Source: Aurelia coerulea (Eukaryota > Cnidaria > Scyphozoa > Semaeostomeae > Ulmaridae). Taken from it: DNA of 64,000 nucleotides. A program made the position numbers and the translations under genes. The notes under the pieces are model-generated. The model was not told where the DNA came from and made no database searches. It saw only the letters and a program-made list of their open reading frames with translations. Where the stretch lies: NCBI GenBank assembly GCA_039566865.1, contig CM076955.1, positions 22,779,001-22,843,000 of the forward strand, written 5' to 3'. How positions within the stretch are numbered: the stretch's first letter is position 1; every line of letters starts with the position of its first letter. This document shows, in pieces, positions 1 to 21,900 of this stretch.

Positions 1-1
1 A

Positions 2-304
2 TTGTATCATAAAAGTCTTGCATCACAGAACATTCCTTTTGAACGATTCCATGCGCTTTAGCGAGGCACTCGTGAATTGTATTCACGCATTTCGTTCTTT
101 TCGTTCTCATTTCAATCAATGCAAAATATAAAAAGAACAAAACATTGTTTTGGGCTCGCTAAAAAAGATACTCGGTTTTGCACTTTTGTTTGTTTGCATT
201 GACTGATTGAACCAAATGCGTGAAAACAATTCACGAGTGCCTCGCTAAGGCGCATGGAATCGTTCTATAGGAATGTTTTGTGATGCAAGACTTTTATGAT
301 ACAA
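2..304. mobile_element. Palindromic MITE (foldback) at window edge
   Basis: Bases 2-65 are the reverse complement of 241-304 with only a few mismatches, and the match continues inward (66-97 against about 209-240, and a short tcaatcaatgcaaa / tttgcattgactga pairing), so almost the whole segment is one hairpin with its loop near 130-180. There is no coding capacity. The layout is that of a non-autonomous inverted-repeat transposon. The left end reaches the window edge, so the outer boundary and target duplication cannot be read. Confidence 0.7.
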
Positions 305-1113
305 AGTTCACTGTTTGTTGTTTGAAGCGGATAGACTGTGCAGATAAAAATATGGACCGAGGAAAGTTTTTGCAATTCACCTACAACTGGTCGTTTCTTA
401 TAAAAATTTGCTAATGTAAAAAAGGCAAACGAAGTCAAACTGGTACCTGAGTCATGGGTAAGTGCATTATTCAGCTCTAGAATTTTACCATTACTTTTTA
501 AGTGCAATGGAATGAGTTTTAAGCGAGGACAAGCTTAGGCCCAAATGATATCTCTACCAGAAATCATTAGAAATTGCCTCCAATTTTGAGAGATGATAGC
601 AGTAAAGGAGTTTGGGTTATTGCTGAGGTCAGTATGCATAATTGCTGAAATTCTTATCTGCATATCTCATTTGTAGCGATTTCTATAGATATTTCAACGA
701 AGGTCAATATTCTTCGACCGGAAAATGAACGCAGCTCCGGCCCCAAACAAGCTATGTGCCTAAACATGTAAACAACTCTGGACGGACATCCCCACAACTG
801 ATTTATCAAAAAAAATTGCGAATAACTGAAGTATTCTAGCATCCATTTCAGTTTTAGTGAGGGTACTAGAAAATTTACCTCAAACGACCGATTTTGTCTC
901 CAGGGGCTAGAAAGCGGTGATCTCATTGGCTGACAAGCATGAAATTGGATGATTTCCGCATGCTCTGGCAACCAGTAAGGATTTGAGCCTTATCTTGGCT
1001 CGAAATCTTAGTTTCTTGTACGAAAAACAAATTTACACTCATTTACTTTCAAGACTGACAATTCATGTAAATTCAAAGTAATAAAATTGAAATTTTTCAT
1101 AATTTTTTTGCAG
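305..1113. other. Non-coding, probably transglutaminase 5' intron
   Basis: I see no exon with usable splice signals here on either strand. The first visible transglutaminase exon opens at 1114 in mid-codon behind a T-rich tract and cag, so this stretch is most simply the intron before it. Short open frames on the minus strand (around 265-507 and 654-971) show no recognisable domain. Confidence 0.5.
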
Positions 1114-4100
1114 CTGTTGCAGTGGTAAAAACAGACCAGCTTAACGCCAAGAATCGTCCACTGCACAACACAACCAAATTCACTTCAATGCAATTCATGA
1201 TTCGCAGAGGTCAGCTATTTTACATGAACATGCATTTAGCCAGGCCTTACAACGCTGAAAAGGATGATTTTCATATCACCTTGACAACTGGAAAGAAACC
1301 AAGGGAATTTGACAAATCATTTGTGCACATTCGCAAAGTTGAGGAATTTGATGCTTTGAATCAAGAATGGGGTTACAAGATAATTGATATGAAGGATGAT
1401 GTTTTGCAGTTGGAAATTAATTGCCCTTCGGACGCTTTGGTAGCAAAATATGAAATGGTGTTTGAAGATGACGAGGATGTGATTTACAAACATCCATCTC
1501 CACTTTATGTTCTGTTCAACCCGTGGAACAAAGGTAAAGTATTGACAAGTTCCACTTTTTCAAATATCAAAATAGTTTAGAGAATATTGTATCTTTGAAT
1601 TTCATTTCATTTTAAAAGAACAAACACAAGGAAGATTGATGAAAAGCATGACGAAAACAAGAAATGAAAAGTTACTCACAAAATCATTCGCAATGCGATA
1701 GAAGCTATCAGTCTTCATGCTGTCAAGCTTTCATAAAAGGCCACACTGGGATTATTTAACACCTGTTTCAAATAAAAAAAACAAAAATTTATTATTCTTT
1801 TTATAGTTGATGACGTTTACATGGAGGATGAGGAATGGAGAAAAGAATACGTCCTCAGGCAACATGGCGCCATTTATGTTGGAAACAGTAGATACCAAAA
1901 TGGAAGAGATTGGTATTTTGGTCAGGTATGATGACATGAAATTACCATATTCTTCCAATTCTCATTAAGAAAACTAACAATTTTAAGGAATATCCAGCGC
2001 AAATGAATTCCAGCATTTGGAAATAAGCTTCATACCACAAGAACACATTTCAAACATTATTTTCCCCAAGAAAACAGCCCCCAGAGGTGATAAAAAACAC
2101 TATGTACTATCACTTAAATTCTGGGCGCATATAGATTCCTTCCTCTTCAATTTGTTCAAATCATTTAGTATAAACAAAGCAGAGTTGTGTCATTATAAAA
2201 AATCCTTTCTTTTTTAGTTCGAGGAAGTTTCCTTGGAATGTGCTTTCGAATTGCTTGATCAAACAAAACCCTTGGGCAGAGAAAAACCCATGGAAGTTGC
2301 AAGAAGGCTATCATCCTTGGTAAGACCTTTTTCTCACAAAAAGATTGAAAGTTCTTTTTCTGGCCTTCTAAAGAAATCGTCTTGTTCTCATTCAGAAAGT
2401 AGGTTACAAATGCTATACCAAATCGATGCTGGAAGACACTGCTTTCTTGATAAAATTATAGGAAAGAATTAAAAGTGATCTGAAATCTATTTAAATCAAC
2501 GAAAAAGGGACCTCTTAGCTGAGGATAAGCTTACCCACGAAAGGACTACTTGTAACATTGCCATTTTAGGAGATTTAATACCTTTTCCTGGCTCAAACCT
2601 GTCTCATATCTTACGAGATATCCCATCTGATTTCTGTATTTCTATACTTATTGCCCGCGACTTATTAAAGCTATATCCAGTTATCGCTCATGAAGGGAGA
2701 TTACCATCTTCGTACAGGTTGGAGCATTCAATTCAATAGCGATAGTTAAGAATACTGTTCTAAGCCAAATGTATTTGCAGGTAAATAGCTGCGATAATAG
2801 AGGCCTATTGGTTGGCAACTGGTCAGGTGACTACGAAGGAGGAAAATCCCCTACATACTGGACAAGCAGCCCACCAATCTTTGAAGAATACATGAAAACA
2901 AAGAAATCCGTCAAATATGGACAATGCTGGGTTTTTAGTGCATTACTTACAACTGGTAAAAAATCGTCTTATTTGAACTTTTCAAGTAATAAATTGTTTT
3001 TCTGGAATATCAGCCAAGCTAAAACAATGCTCTGTTGCAATCTGCAATCCTCCGTAACTCTGTAGACGATTACTTTGTCATAAAGAAAGACCCCTTCTTT
3101 ATCTTATTCAGGTCCCTATAAGCCACAGCCAAGGGAAAATAATCTTCACAACACGCTAATTTTGGTCACGGAAGAAAAAACTTCTTAGTTATGGTCGGGG
3201 ACAAGCATATTTTCTATGAAGAGAATTTACCCACATGATGCAAAATTTAGTCAGGGTAAAAAGGCAGCAACGTTCAGGTAAAAAAAGTACTTCTTTACCT
3301 TCTTCACAGTCTAAGTTTTGATAACAAAGAACGTAGTTAAGAAGAATAATAAATATTTCACTCATCCTGAGATTAAAACTGAGACTAGAGAAATTCAAGA
3401 GAAGAATGAAATATGTAGGAAATCATATATCCTTTTTAATTACAGTTTTGAGGACACTTGGTATTCCTTGTCGTTCAGTGACAAACTTCAATTCAGCACA
3501 TGACACAAACCTAAATATAAGTAAGGATATTTATTTGGATGAAGAAGGGAACGAAATAGATGGAATGTCTTCTGACAGCATTTGGTAAGAATTCGTTTAT
3601 CTATTCGCCTATTCATTCATTCATTCATTCATTCATTCATTCATTCACTCATTCCTTTCTATTTCTGATATCTGCCTTTCAATGTTTTTCATCGACAAAC
3701 CGCTCTCGAGGCAACTACGCAGAAAACAAACTTCTGTATTCAGCATCTCAGTTTTGCAAAGAATCAAAATCAATGTCTTTAAGAAAGAAATACAAGTGTT
3801 AAAGAAGAAATGAGAGCGAACAAAATTTCAAGTACTCATCGATGTTATGTCTCATTGCGCAAAAATTTGCAAAGTTCATTTGAGGGCAGCTGACCGGCGT
3901 GCTGTCTCCTCGTACCATCAATACATATCAAGCGAAAGATGAAACTTGGAATAACAGAAACTTCAAGGAATGGTTTGAAGAGAAATTGTGGCTATCTGTC
4001 ATGCGAAAGGATCCTTTCTAATAGCAAAAAAGTAAATCTCTATGTTTTGATTCAGGAACTTTCATTGCTGGAATGATGCTTGGATGGCAAGACCAGATTT

Positions 4101-7100
4101 GAAGCCAGGGTTTGGAGGTTGGCAAGTTGTGGATGCCACACCACAAGAAAGCAGTGAAGGTTTATCTTTAGTTACTTTCATAATAAAAATGACAAAAGAA
4201 ATGAGCTTTTCGTTAATAGCACAATAGATAATCTAACGTTTCTTCTTTCTAAAAGTCAGCTAATAAAGGCTGGAAAATTTTCTTGTAATAACTATATTTA
4301 AGCATTGAAATGTATTCTTGGTGCTAAGCTGTTATGACAGAATGAAATATTAGTAATCTAAATGTGTAGTAATGCCTGTATGATAATAGTTCATTGTTGA
4401 CATTAACACAGTAAAACGGCTGGCAAAATGGAATAAAGCTTTGATTAATTGACAAACCTTCTCTTAACCTGAACGCTGGAGCTCTGGAACCCAAGGTGCC
4501 TTCCATAAACTTTCGTTCTCTGATAATGCTTGTTCTCTTGTAAATACACATGTGCCTTCGACCAAATTCACCTCATCCTCGTTATAGGAAAGTACCAATG
4601 TGGACCATGCAGTTTGAGGGCCATTAAAGAAGGAGAGGTTGATGCTGCTTATGATGGAAAATTCATTCTTGCGGAAGTAAATAGTGATATATTTTATCAT
4701 AAAAAGAATGAACAAGGAAAATGGGAAGTTGTCCGAACAAACAGAAGCCATGTTGGTAAGTTGCTTATGTCCATGAATTATATTCAATATCTCTATTGAA
4801 CTTTACCACATATAACATAAAATGGAAACGAATGGAAATGAAATTTAGGGAAAGCTAAACTTGAGAGGAACAGTTTTGATCATTCAGTAGATCACCGTCT
4901 TTTAATCTAAGCAATCATTCGTACAATACTTCTTGTGTTATTCGATTGCCAATTTAACAACTGGAACCATTTCACAGAGACCTGGCCTTGTTGAATGTAT
5001 CCTTTTCCGGAATATTGTGCCTAAATTTTCAGCTCAATTTTCAACAAGTGGTGTGATATGTCTGAATTATTGATATTCCTGTCCACAGGAAAGATGTTAT
5101 TCGATAGCTGAATTATTAATAGTTCTGTCTTATTACTATTTCTGTACACAGGAAAGAAAATTAGCACCAAAGCAATCGGAAAGCAGTCAAGACAAGACAT
5201 TACAAAAGATTACAAATTCCCAGAAAATTCAATTCTTGAAAGAGCATCAGTGAGGAAAGCTTTATCAAAGGCTGGCAATGTCAATGTTATAAGCACTCCT
5301 CAAACACTGGAAATGAAAGTGAGGCCAACCGATGATGTTGTCACCATTGGTAATGACATTGAAGTGAATGTGTTCTTGAAGAACGTAGGGGAACAAGATC
5401 TCACATTGCGCTTGATCGTGGGAGGCAGTGTTGTGAGATACACAGGAGTTTCAAAAGGAGACCTCAACAATCAACGACGCAATGAGACAATTGCTGCTCA
5501 ACAAGGTATGGAAATTAACTGCAAATCATACTATATTCATTAAGCGGAGGATAAGTCTCCACTCTGAAGTAGTTCAACAAATCGAAAAATTCGACGACTT
5601 TGGTTGACTTTTCTACCCGGTGTCGATCCGTGATTTCTGTTTAGGCCAAATTTGATTCTTAGACAATCTGAAATTGCAGCATGCCCGCAAAGGACCCTGG
5701 GTGACAATGGCTCTTTAACACGAAAAATGAGGTCTTAGAAAATTATGGATGTGATAAACCATTACTTCATGACAGTGCATAAGAAAATGAAATTCTGTGG
5801 GGACAAAAAGAAATGAAATCCAAGCTAGAAAAGTCTTCTTTGTCAAGGAAAGTCTATTCCTGTCATGATTTTGAGTCAGCCCACAAGTGAAATGATTGTT
5901 ATATGCAAATTTATCGTCTGCAGTTTCCAACCAATGTCAACATAGGTCTCAAATCTTTAAAAAGGTCGGTGTAAAATTCTATTACAGTTTTCTTTTAATT
6001 AAATGGCGTGGAAGGAACTTTGGGTTTTTTGCTGTAAATCTGCTGTGGACATTTATTGAGATCTTGATTAGTTTCAAAATGGCGGCAGTTATTAAATTTG
6101 AGGCTATGACGTCATCAACTTTCTAAATCAAAACCAGTAAGACCTTCATAAACTATGGTTTTCATGAAAAGTTTATCATTTCTCCTCCATTGATTTGGGA
6201 TTTACGATGATTTCAATTTTTCCAAACTTTCCATGAATTTTTCAAAAATAATTAAATTGCCACCATTTTGAAAGAAATCAAGGTATCAAAAAATGTCCAT
6301 GACAGATTTATAGCAAAGTAGCAAAAGCTCCTTTCCAGCCATTCAATTCAAAGAAAAATGTCATAAAATTTTACACCGACTTTTTTAAAGGTTCTAAAGA
6401 TTTGAGCCCTATGCTACCAATGTCAAAAGCATCTTCATAGAAAAGCATGAACCAAGATTTCCGTAATTTGTTCTTTCAGAAAAGACAGTGAAGTTCATGC
6501 TGAAAGCCCATAAATACATGGAGTACCTATATGAATATTCGATGATTCGATTCTACGTCACGTGTACAGTGAAAGAAACAAAACAAGTTTGTACATCAAG
6601 CAAGGTTGTAGACGTGAAGAGACCAGAGTTGAAATTCACCGATGTACCCAAACAAGTTAACTTGGGAAATGAATTTAAAATGAAAGTGAATATTGAAAAT
6701 CCACTTCAAGTCAAATTGAGCAACTGTGAATTACATTTCGATGGAACATTAATGAATGAAAGGATCGCACTGCCTTGTGGGTAAGAATCCAAATCTAAAA
6801 TATGCCAGTTCCATAACTGTTATGCTGCAACTCTACTCCTCCTCAGAAGCTTAAATGATGAAACAGATATCTAGATACCGTAACAGCGTTTTGTTGATGC
6901 CCTTTCAGAGTTTAACAATACGATTCGTTCGACTGTTTCCCATCATTATTGCCTGAAGTTAATATTCTTATTCCTAAATCAGTTCATCGTATCACGTCTA
7001 TGCACAATTTCCACCAAACATTTCTAATAAAAATTACTGTTTGAGGCACTCAAAAATAACATAACCACATTTTGCATTTTTATCATCTGTTTGTTACAGA

Positions 7101-7797
7101 AAATAGCAAATACCCAAGACAGTAAGGACTGAATTCGATTGGGTTTACCCATACATGATCATTACCCATACATGATAATTATCAACAGTCAACCAGCACA
7201 TAAACTCTTCCTATGAACTCAAGCAAATTACCATTCCTAAATGCACTCTGAATAAAAAAGAATTATACTCAAAATGAAATACCTTGAACTTTGACTTTAT
7301 TTTCTCTTTCAGCGATATTCCTCCAAAGGGTGTTTCAGATGTACTTGTCTCCATTACACCAAATGTGAGTTGAAAATTCCTTAAAATCAAAATTACTTTT
7401 GTTAATCTCAACTCATTTTCACACATTTAGATTAAGAATTAGAAAGCTGAAAAAGAGAATTAAATGTAAAATATTGACAGGCAGAGGCAGTACACAGCAA
7501 TGAACAAGAAAATTTGCAACGCATTGTCCATGGAAAATCAATCATTTCCCAGCAATCTATTTGCTAGCCAGGATGAGAGAGATTTGGTATAAAAACGTTT
7601 GCAGGGTTACACTAAAGTTGGACATAAAATGCCACTCAAATAATACAAAATTGTAAATTCAGCATCCTGTCTTTACCAAAATAACTAACAACAATTTATA
7701 TTTTCAGACTTACCCAGGAACAAGAAGTCTTTTGGCAACATTCACTTCCAAGCAATTGGCAGGTCTTCATTCATCCATGAAATTCAAGGTCGCCTGA
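1114..7797 (+). CDS. TGM: Transglutaminase, 5'-partial, 11 visible exons
   Basis: Calcium-dependent protein-glutamine gamma-glutamyltransferase, which crosslinks glutamine to lysine or amines. Exons: 1114-1533, 1807-1925, 2218-2319, 2781-2955, 3446-3584, 4056-4159, 4588-4755, 5152-5505, 6480-6780, 7313-7364, 7708-7797 (TGA); every junction is GT-AG with matching phase, giving about 674 codons. Order is the family's: N-terminal immunoglobulin-like domain ([16 protein letters not shown]), catalytic core, two C-terminal beta-barrels. The core shows the full triad: Cys in YGQCWVF (codon at 2925), His in NFHCWNDAW, Asp in [15 protein letters not shown] and AEVNSDIF are further family motifs. The initiator exon lies left of the window, because the first visible exon begins two bases into a codon. 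Which paralogue (TG2-like, factor XIII-like) cannot be told. It is convergent with ECD. Confidence 0.95.
3611..3655. repeat. (CATT)n microsatellite
   Basis: About eleven near-perfect tetranucleotide repeats (attc/catt) lie in the transglutaminase intron that begins at 3585, only some 25 bases after the donor. Confidence 0.95.
5041..5151 (+). repeat. Duplicated splice-acceptor region
   Basis: Two tandem blocks each contain ctgaattatt, a T-rich tract and a ccacag/acacag followed by gaaaga. The first ends at about 5090-5096 (tgtccacaggaaagatg), the second is the acceptor used by the transglutaminase exon at 5152 (tgtacacaggaaagaaa). Using the upstream copy would run into a different frame and stops, so the downstream site is the functional one in my model. 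Confidence 0.6.
5560..5718. mobile_element. Half copy of TTAA-flanked MITE
   Basis: The end ctgggtgacaatggctcttt followed by TTAA (5715-5718), with the inward sequence aggccaaatttgattcttag, matches the right ends of the elements at 24534-25057 and 49450-49722. The opposite terminus is not recognisable, so this is a decayed or truncated copy inside a transglutaminase intron. Confidence 0.55.
5941..6413. mobile_element. Inverted-repeat MITE, family A copy 1
   Basis: The ends cataggtctcaaatcttta and the complement of aaagatttgagccctatg form terminal inverted repeats of about 45 bp. Identical accaatgtcaa flanks lie at 5930-5940 and 6416-6426, which look like a 10-11 bp target duplication with slight end drift. 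It contains no transposase. It sits in the transglutaminase intron between exons 5505 and 6480. A related element is at 51607-52123. Confidence 0.7.
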
Positions 7798-8834
7798 ACT
7801 GAAGAGATGAAAAACTTTTGACTGCATTTGAAATAGAATTGATTTAAAATATTGAGATTTAGAATCTATTAAAATGAGATTTGAAATAATTTGTGTGTTG
7901 AGCTGATATAAGATTGATAAACTGAGATTGAAATAATTAGTGGACTGCGATTTGAAATAACTAATGTACTAAGAATTGAATAGAGTAACATTTGATTGTG
8001 CAATTATGACGAAGGGCCTATCCCAAAATACCCCAAAAATTACTTCTATGATAGCAGACCTGAAGTTGCCGACCATCTGCATAAACAAAGGCAGATAATT
8101 TATGGGGATGGAAACTTTAAAATATGCACATTTGAAAATGGAGTGAAGTATTTGGGATTGAATAATTGGGATATCATAGAATTGTAACTGATTTATTAAA
8201 TATTGGTATGACATATGACTATGAAATAAGACGAAACTAATTTTGTCCTCTCTTAGTTAACTGTCTCTCTTAGACTCTCAATGCAATACAATATAAAACA
8301 CATGCTCTTCATTTGTTTAGAGTTCATCTAAGCAAAATCATTCTCCATACACGCTGAGACAGTTAAACTAGCTTTATCTAAACTAGATTAAATGAAATTA
8401 TCCAATGAAATCGATATGTTGAACAGGCCAATCAGAATGCAATATTTTAAAACCTAACTTAGTTTATGGTTCTGCCTTCTGAATGTTCTCCAATGGTATG
8501 CTAATAACGTTTTCAAAAATTTACAATTCCATTTTACAATATATACAGCAAATATATGCCAGCGGGGTTTTTCTTTCAATAAATTGAAAAGAAATCCAGT
8601 TGTACATTTCTACCAAAAAATTTTGGACAAAGACGGGGGCCACAAGCAAGACGGGGGCCACAAGCAAGACGGGGGCCACAAGCAAGACGGGGGCCACAAG
8701 CAAGACGGGGGCCACAAGCAAGACGGGGTTACAGCGTTGAATGCATGAATCATTCAGCCATTGATTGATCTATTGATTGCACTCTTTGGCTACAAGGAAG
8801 GTTGGAAATATTCGAAGATTTGAGACTCAATGGC

Positions 8835-8835
<1 letters not shown>
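7798..8835. other. Convergent intergenic region
   Basis: This is the 3' flank shared by the transglutaminase (+) and ECD (-). It is AT-rich and holds diverged short phrases of the type gatttgaaataa near 7840-7980 and one 18-bp minisatellite. No RNA or protein gene is visible. Confidence 0.6.
8632..8728. repeat. 18-bp minisatellite, five copies plus partial
   Basis: The unit gacgggggccacaagcaa starts at 8632, 8650, 8668, 8686 and 8704 with essentially no divergence, followed by gacgggg. Its GC content stands out from the AT-rich surroundings. It opens a fortuitous minus-strand frame (repeating VAPVLL) that I do not consider a gene. Confidence 0.95.
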
Positions 8836-17779
<8,944 letters not shown>

Positions 17780-18977
17780 TTTCTTCCTTGAGCCCATTTG
17801 CCAGTCTCGTTTCCATTGGTCTGCCTCGCAGCCTCGCCTTCGCAGTTTTAGAACCAAATTAATTTACAGAGAAGTGGTTGATACCGAAGAGAAATGGGTT
17901 GGGTAAAAGAAAATTTCTTGATATGCCTTGTTCTTTCCTGATCATTCAACCTGGATCCTTTCCTTGAGAAGACAGTTGTGACCAATTCACAAAAAATGTC
18001 ATTTTGTTGTCTTTATATACATGTTTATAATTTATCATTAGAAATCAGCCTCAGCTAACTAATATTACAACTTCCATCAAACTAGAACAACAAGAAACTG
18101 TAACCCCCACGCCCCGATAATCTATTGTTAACTAGATCAAAGAATACTTCTGAGCTAACAAAAATATAACACAATTCTAGTACTGCCGCTTTGCATTGGT
18201 CTCATTTCTGTATTATATTTGATACATTTTAATCAGAGAGTAGTTTTGAACCCCGTTGCACTAAAATGCAAAACCTGCTTGCATCCAACCAACGATACAA
18301 ATAACCATGGCCTTCATTTGGCTGCACTCATTGTAAGACATAATGCCTCGAGTTTTAGGATTGTGTTTTTGTTATTCAGTTATCAATCAACACTATAAAT
18401 AACTATTAACGTTTCGAACACACACTGCATATCTTTTACAGACTACATAAAAAATTAAAGAACGTTTTTCAAAATGATATACATCTTCTATTACAAACGA
18501 AAGGCATTATTTTACGTGCTTTGATAAGCCTAAAGGCACATAATTATATTTCAATTTTCTGGTAGATGCCTGATCTTTGCATCAGGCAAGGTAATATCCA
18601 AAACAATCTTCATATTAAATCATGAATTCATTTTGAAGGAGAGTAATCTACCGTTGCTTGCATTACAGGAATGCATGCAATTTGCATTCAGTCTACTCGA
18701 CAAAATACTTTGATTTGATAGTAAATAAACAATGAGCACGCACAGTTAAAGGTTTTATGCTACTAAAAGTTGGAGGAAACATTTCCCCTGAAATAGAAAG
18801 GAAGAAACCATTCGTTGCATTGTGCAATGCTTTAAAAATGTGTCTCACTCGACCCCTTAAACTTAACTTAAGGATAAATACCTCTCGACAAACGTCCCCA
18901 ATGAAAAGCTGTTTAATACACTTTGCGCCTGAGTATATAATAGTCTCACAAACAGCGCAAATGAAAAGTCGTCAAGG
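17780..18977. other. Intergenic, ECD promoter side
   Basis: Between the ECD start (17779) and the TMC stop (18978), both transcribed leftward. It must hold the ECD promoter and TMC 3' UTR, but I recognise no specific element. The open frame at 18757-19083 (+) is the complement of the last TMC exon and not a gene. Confidence 0.5.
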
Positions 18978-21900
18978 CTATACCCTGGCAGAATTTCTTG
19001 ATGACTTTTTGGCAACTGGATTCGCCTTTCTAGTCAGTGTCAGCAACCTTTCCATCAAAAATCGCTTGTCTCGTCCTTCCTAAAAATGAAAACATTTCTT
19101 TTCTGTGACTAATGTTTCTCCTTAGAAAAATAATGATCTATCACACATAGAGACACACACAGGAAAGGTGTAAAAAGAAGCCCATGTTTCAAAATAAACT
19201 TTGTTACAAAAGATTAGACAATTTTTTTGCAAAAAAATACAGTTATGCGATGCAACAGTTATGCAAAAAATACAGACACCCTAGTAACAGTCTTTCGTAC
19301 AGCAAAACGATCTACCATTTGTTCAAAAAGGCCCTACAGGCTGTATAAAAAACATTATCTGGCCAATTTGTTTTTTCTTGGAATGCTCCATTGAACACAT
19401 CTATTTCCTAGAGTGTATACAAGGAAGAAAACAAAACAGTAGTTACCATAATCAATTGATCTTTAAGCATCTCAATCATACGTTCATGAGCTGACGTCAT
19501 TGATCGGAAGTAATAAAGTATCAAGCTAGGAAAGATCAAAATTCAGATCAGTTAAGTTGTTGATGGCATAAAACTAGCCAGTATAAAATTGTCAAATTTC
19601 TCTGGATTTATAGCTTACGTAGAACTTACAGCTCGAAAGATGAGGCAGGCGACGATAATCATTTCATATTCATTCATTTTTATTGATAAATCCAGGTATT
19701 ACGACATTCCAAGTAGAAGACACAAATCATGCTTAATGTTAATAAATGATTGACTTAAACATGTCTATTAATTACGAACATTTCAAAACAGCTTGGTTTA
19801 TCTTCAGCGAACGAAAAAACCTAAAAGGCAAATTTGTATCCTAAGAAAAACAAGTAATCCGAGGTAAAGAAGCGTGAGTTATATTTCCTACGCAACAAAG
19901 GAGACCCGAGGTCTAAACCCCGAGTGAATCAAATGAGAGCACAATAATAAGGGTCAAATTAAAAAGAGCAGGAAATTGAGTTCAGGCCGATCACGTAAAA
20001 TCAAAAGGCTTTCGTGAATGAGTAAATCAAACTCATTGTTGGCTCTGTCCAAAATAGAAAAATCGTTAAACGATGGAATGTGTCCTAATTGGTTAATATG
20101 ATCCCTGATGGCAGAAGAATTTACTTTTATTTCAAGACCAGCTTTGTTAACTTCCAAGTGTTCCCTGCATTTAGTAATCAGGTTACGAGATATTTTTCCA
20201 TAGTACGAGGCATGGCAGTTTCTACAGATTTCCAATGTGTCCCCGTAAAAAAATACGTGGCAGGTGCTGGATGGAAGTAAAAAAAGTTTAAGATTACCTG
20301 AGCGGTCAAACTTTTGACCTCTTTCGTACTGTACCGGGTGAACCAGAAAAAAGTTCCCACTTTTGAAAATTCATAGCATCAAGATTATTGGATGGATTGG
20401 AATGAATCAATATTTGCTTGACAGCCAAAAGATTGAAGTATGTTTGTGACTTTTCTTGCTTTATTACAAACATTGGAAAAATCGGTAGGTTCAAATTTAG
20501 AAAAACTTTGTGGTTGCAAAATGACTGAAAAAGGCCTAAAATACATGATCAAATCACGAAGGATTCCGAAGGATTTCTCATGGGTGAGAGATATCGTCTG
20601 CACATTTACTCCCATGGGATTGAAAATCTTTAGTGTCCGCTCAATGAGAATCTATGTCTTAATTACTCTTGAGAGAGGTGAAACGCCTGTGTGTATTGTT
20701 CTGTGTGAGGAGAGAACGATTTATCTTCATCTTCATCGATAGTTCTGTGTGAGAACGATTTGATCAAGTGTTTACGCCTTTTTTCAGTCATTTTGAAAAC
20801 ATGAAATTTTTGTAAAGATGAATTTACCTATATTTGCAGTGCTCGTAAAAAGACGAAAAAAATCGTAAAAATAGTTTGATCTTCTGGCTTTTAACTAGAA
20901 TTTGAATCATTCAAATCCATGAAGTATTTGTGGTGCTATGAATTTTCGAAAGTGGGAACTTTTTTCTGGCTCAACCGGTATATCCCTTTTCACATGATTA
21001 TTACGAGAAAACTCACCAAACGATGATAATAAGTGGCACAAGAAAAGCTGGAGTTTCTAGGAATCTAATGATGTTGGAGAGGACTGCAGGCCAATTCTTC
21101 AACGTTGTTGAAATAATCCCAAACATTCTTGCACTTTCACTGCAGCTAATGTTACTGAAATAACAAATACATTTGCATAAGATAGCAAACTATTTGACTT
21201 GTTAGGTTAGGTTAGGTGCCTTCTGCTCTCAGCAGGTTGGCTGTCATGGATGCCCAGTCCTCCCAATGCTGTGCCTTCATTGTGGCTTCCGCATAGTTCA
21301 TTCTAGTCCACCAAACCATTTCACACATAAAAGACTATTTTCTGACAAGGTTAAATGAAACACATAACTCATATATCTATGGGATATCCATGAGTTAGGG
21401 ATCTTCTTGTAATCTGATTATCTAAAATACTTAAAGTACTAACTTCAACTCACTTACCATCTCTAGGTTTAATATCAATAAGTATCAATAATTGTAAAGT
21501 TTATTTCTGATGAAGCGACGGCGAAACGTCATTTGAGTGTACTATATTTTCGAATTTCTTCAGTATCAATAGGTAGACTACAATACCAAAAATCTAGCCT
21601 ACTTTCATTGTGGTTCTGACGCTTCATCTTTTTATTGTATATAATTATTGATATAAAAATTCATATGAACTGTTCTCGTTCCGTAATCTATGTCACTGAT
21701 GACAGAAGGCTGTACCAGAGATTTTACTATATGCTCCTTTCAGCATCTGTAGCTTAACTACATTAGTCAAGTCGGTTCCTTTTCAGTTCTCCTCTGTGCC
21801 ACTATTAGCCTCATAGATATTAGTATACTTAGTAATAAAGCAGAGACATATACAAAACTGAAAAAATAAAATTAGATTTACAGAAGATAACATGAAAAAT

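Noticed and set aside
8521..8721. Minus-strand frame with repeating VAPVLL
   Set aside because: Translation of the 18-bp minisatellite; there is no start context or flanking exon.
21208..21325. Minus-strand segment reading WWTRMNYAEATMKAQHW, possible retroelement
   Set aside because: It looks protein-like but is too short and lacks any motif that I can name.
21480..21560. gaagcgacggcgaaacgtca, resembling Penelope-element terminal repeats
   Set aside because: Only a short phrase from memory; no second copy in the window and no boundaries.
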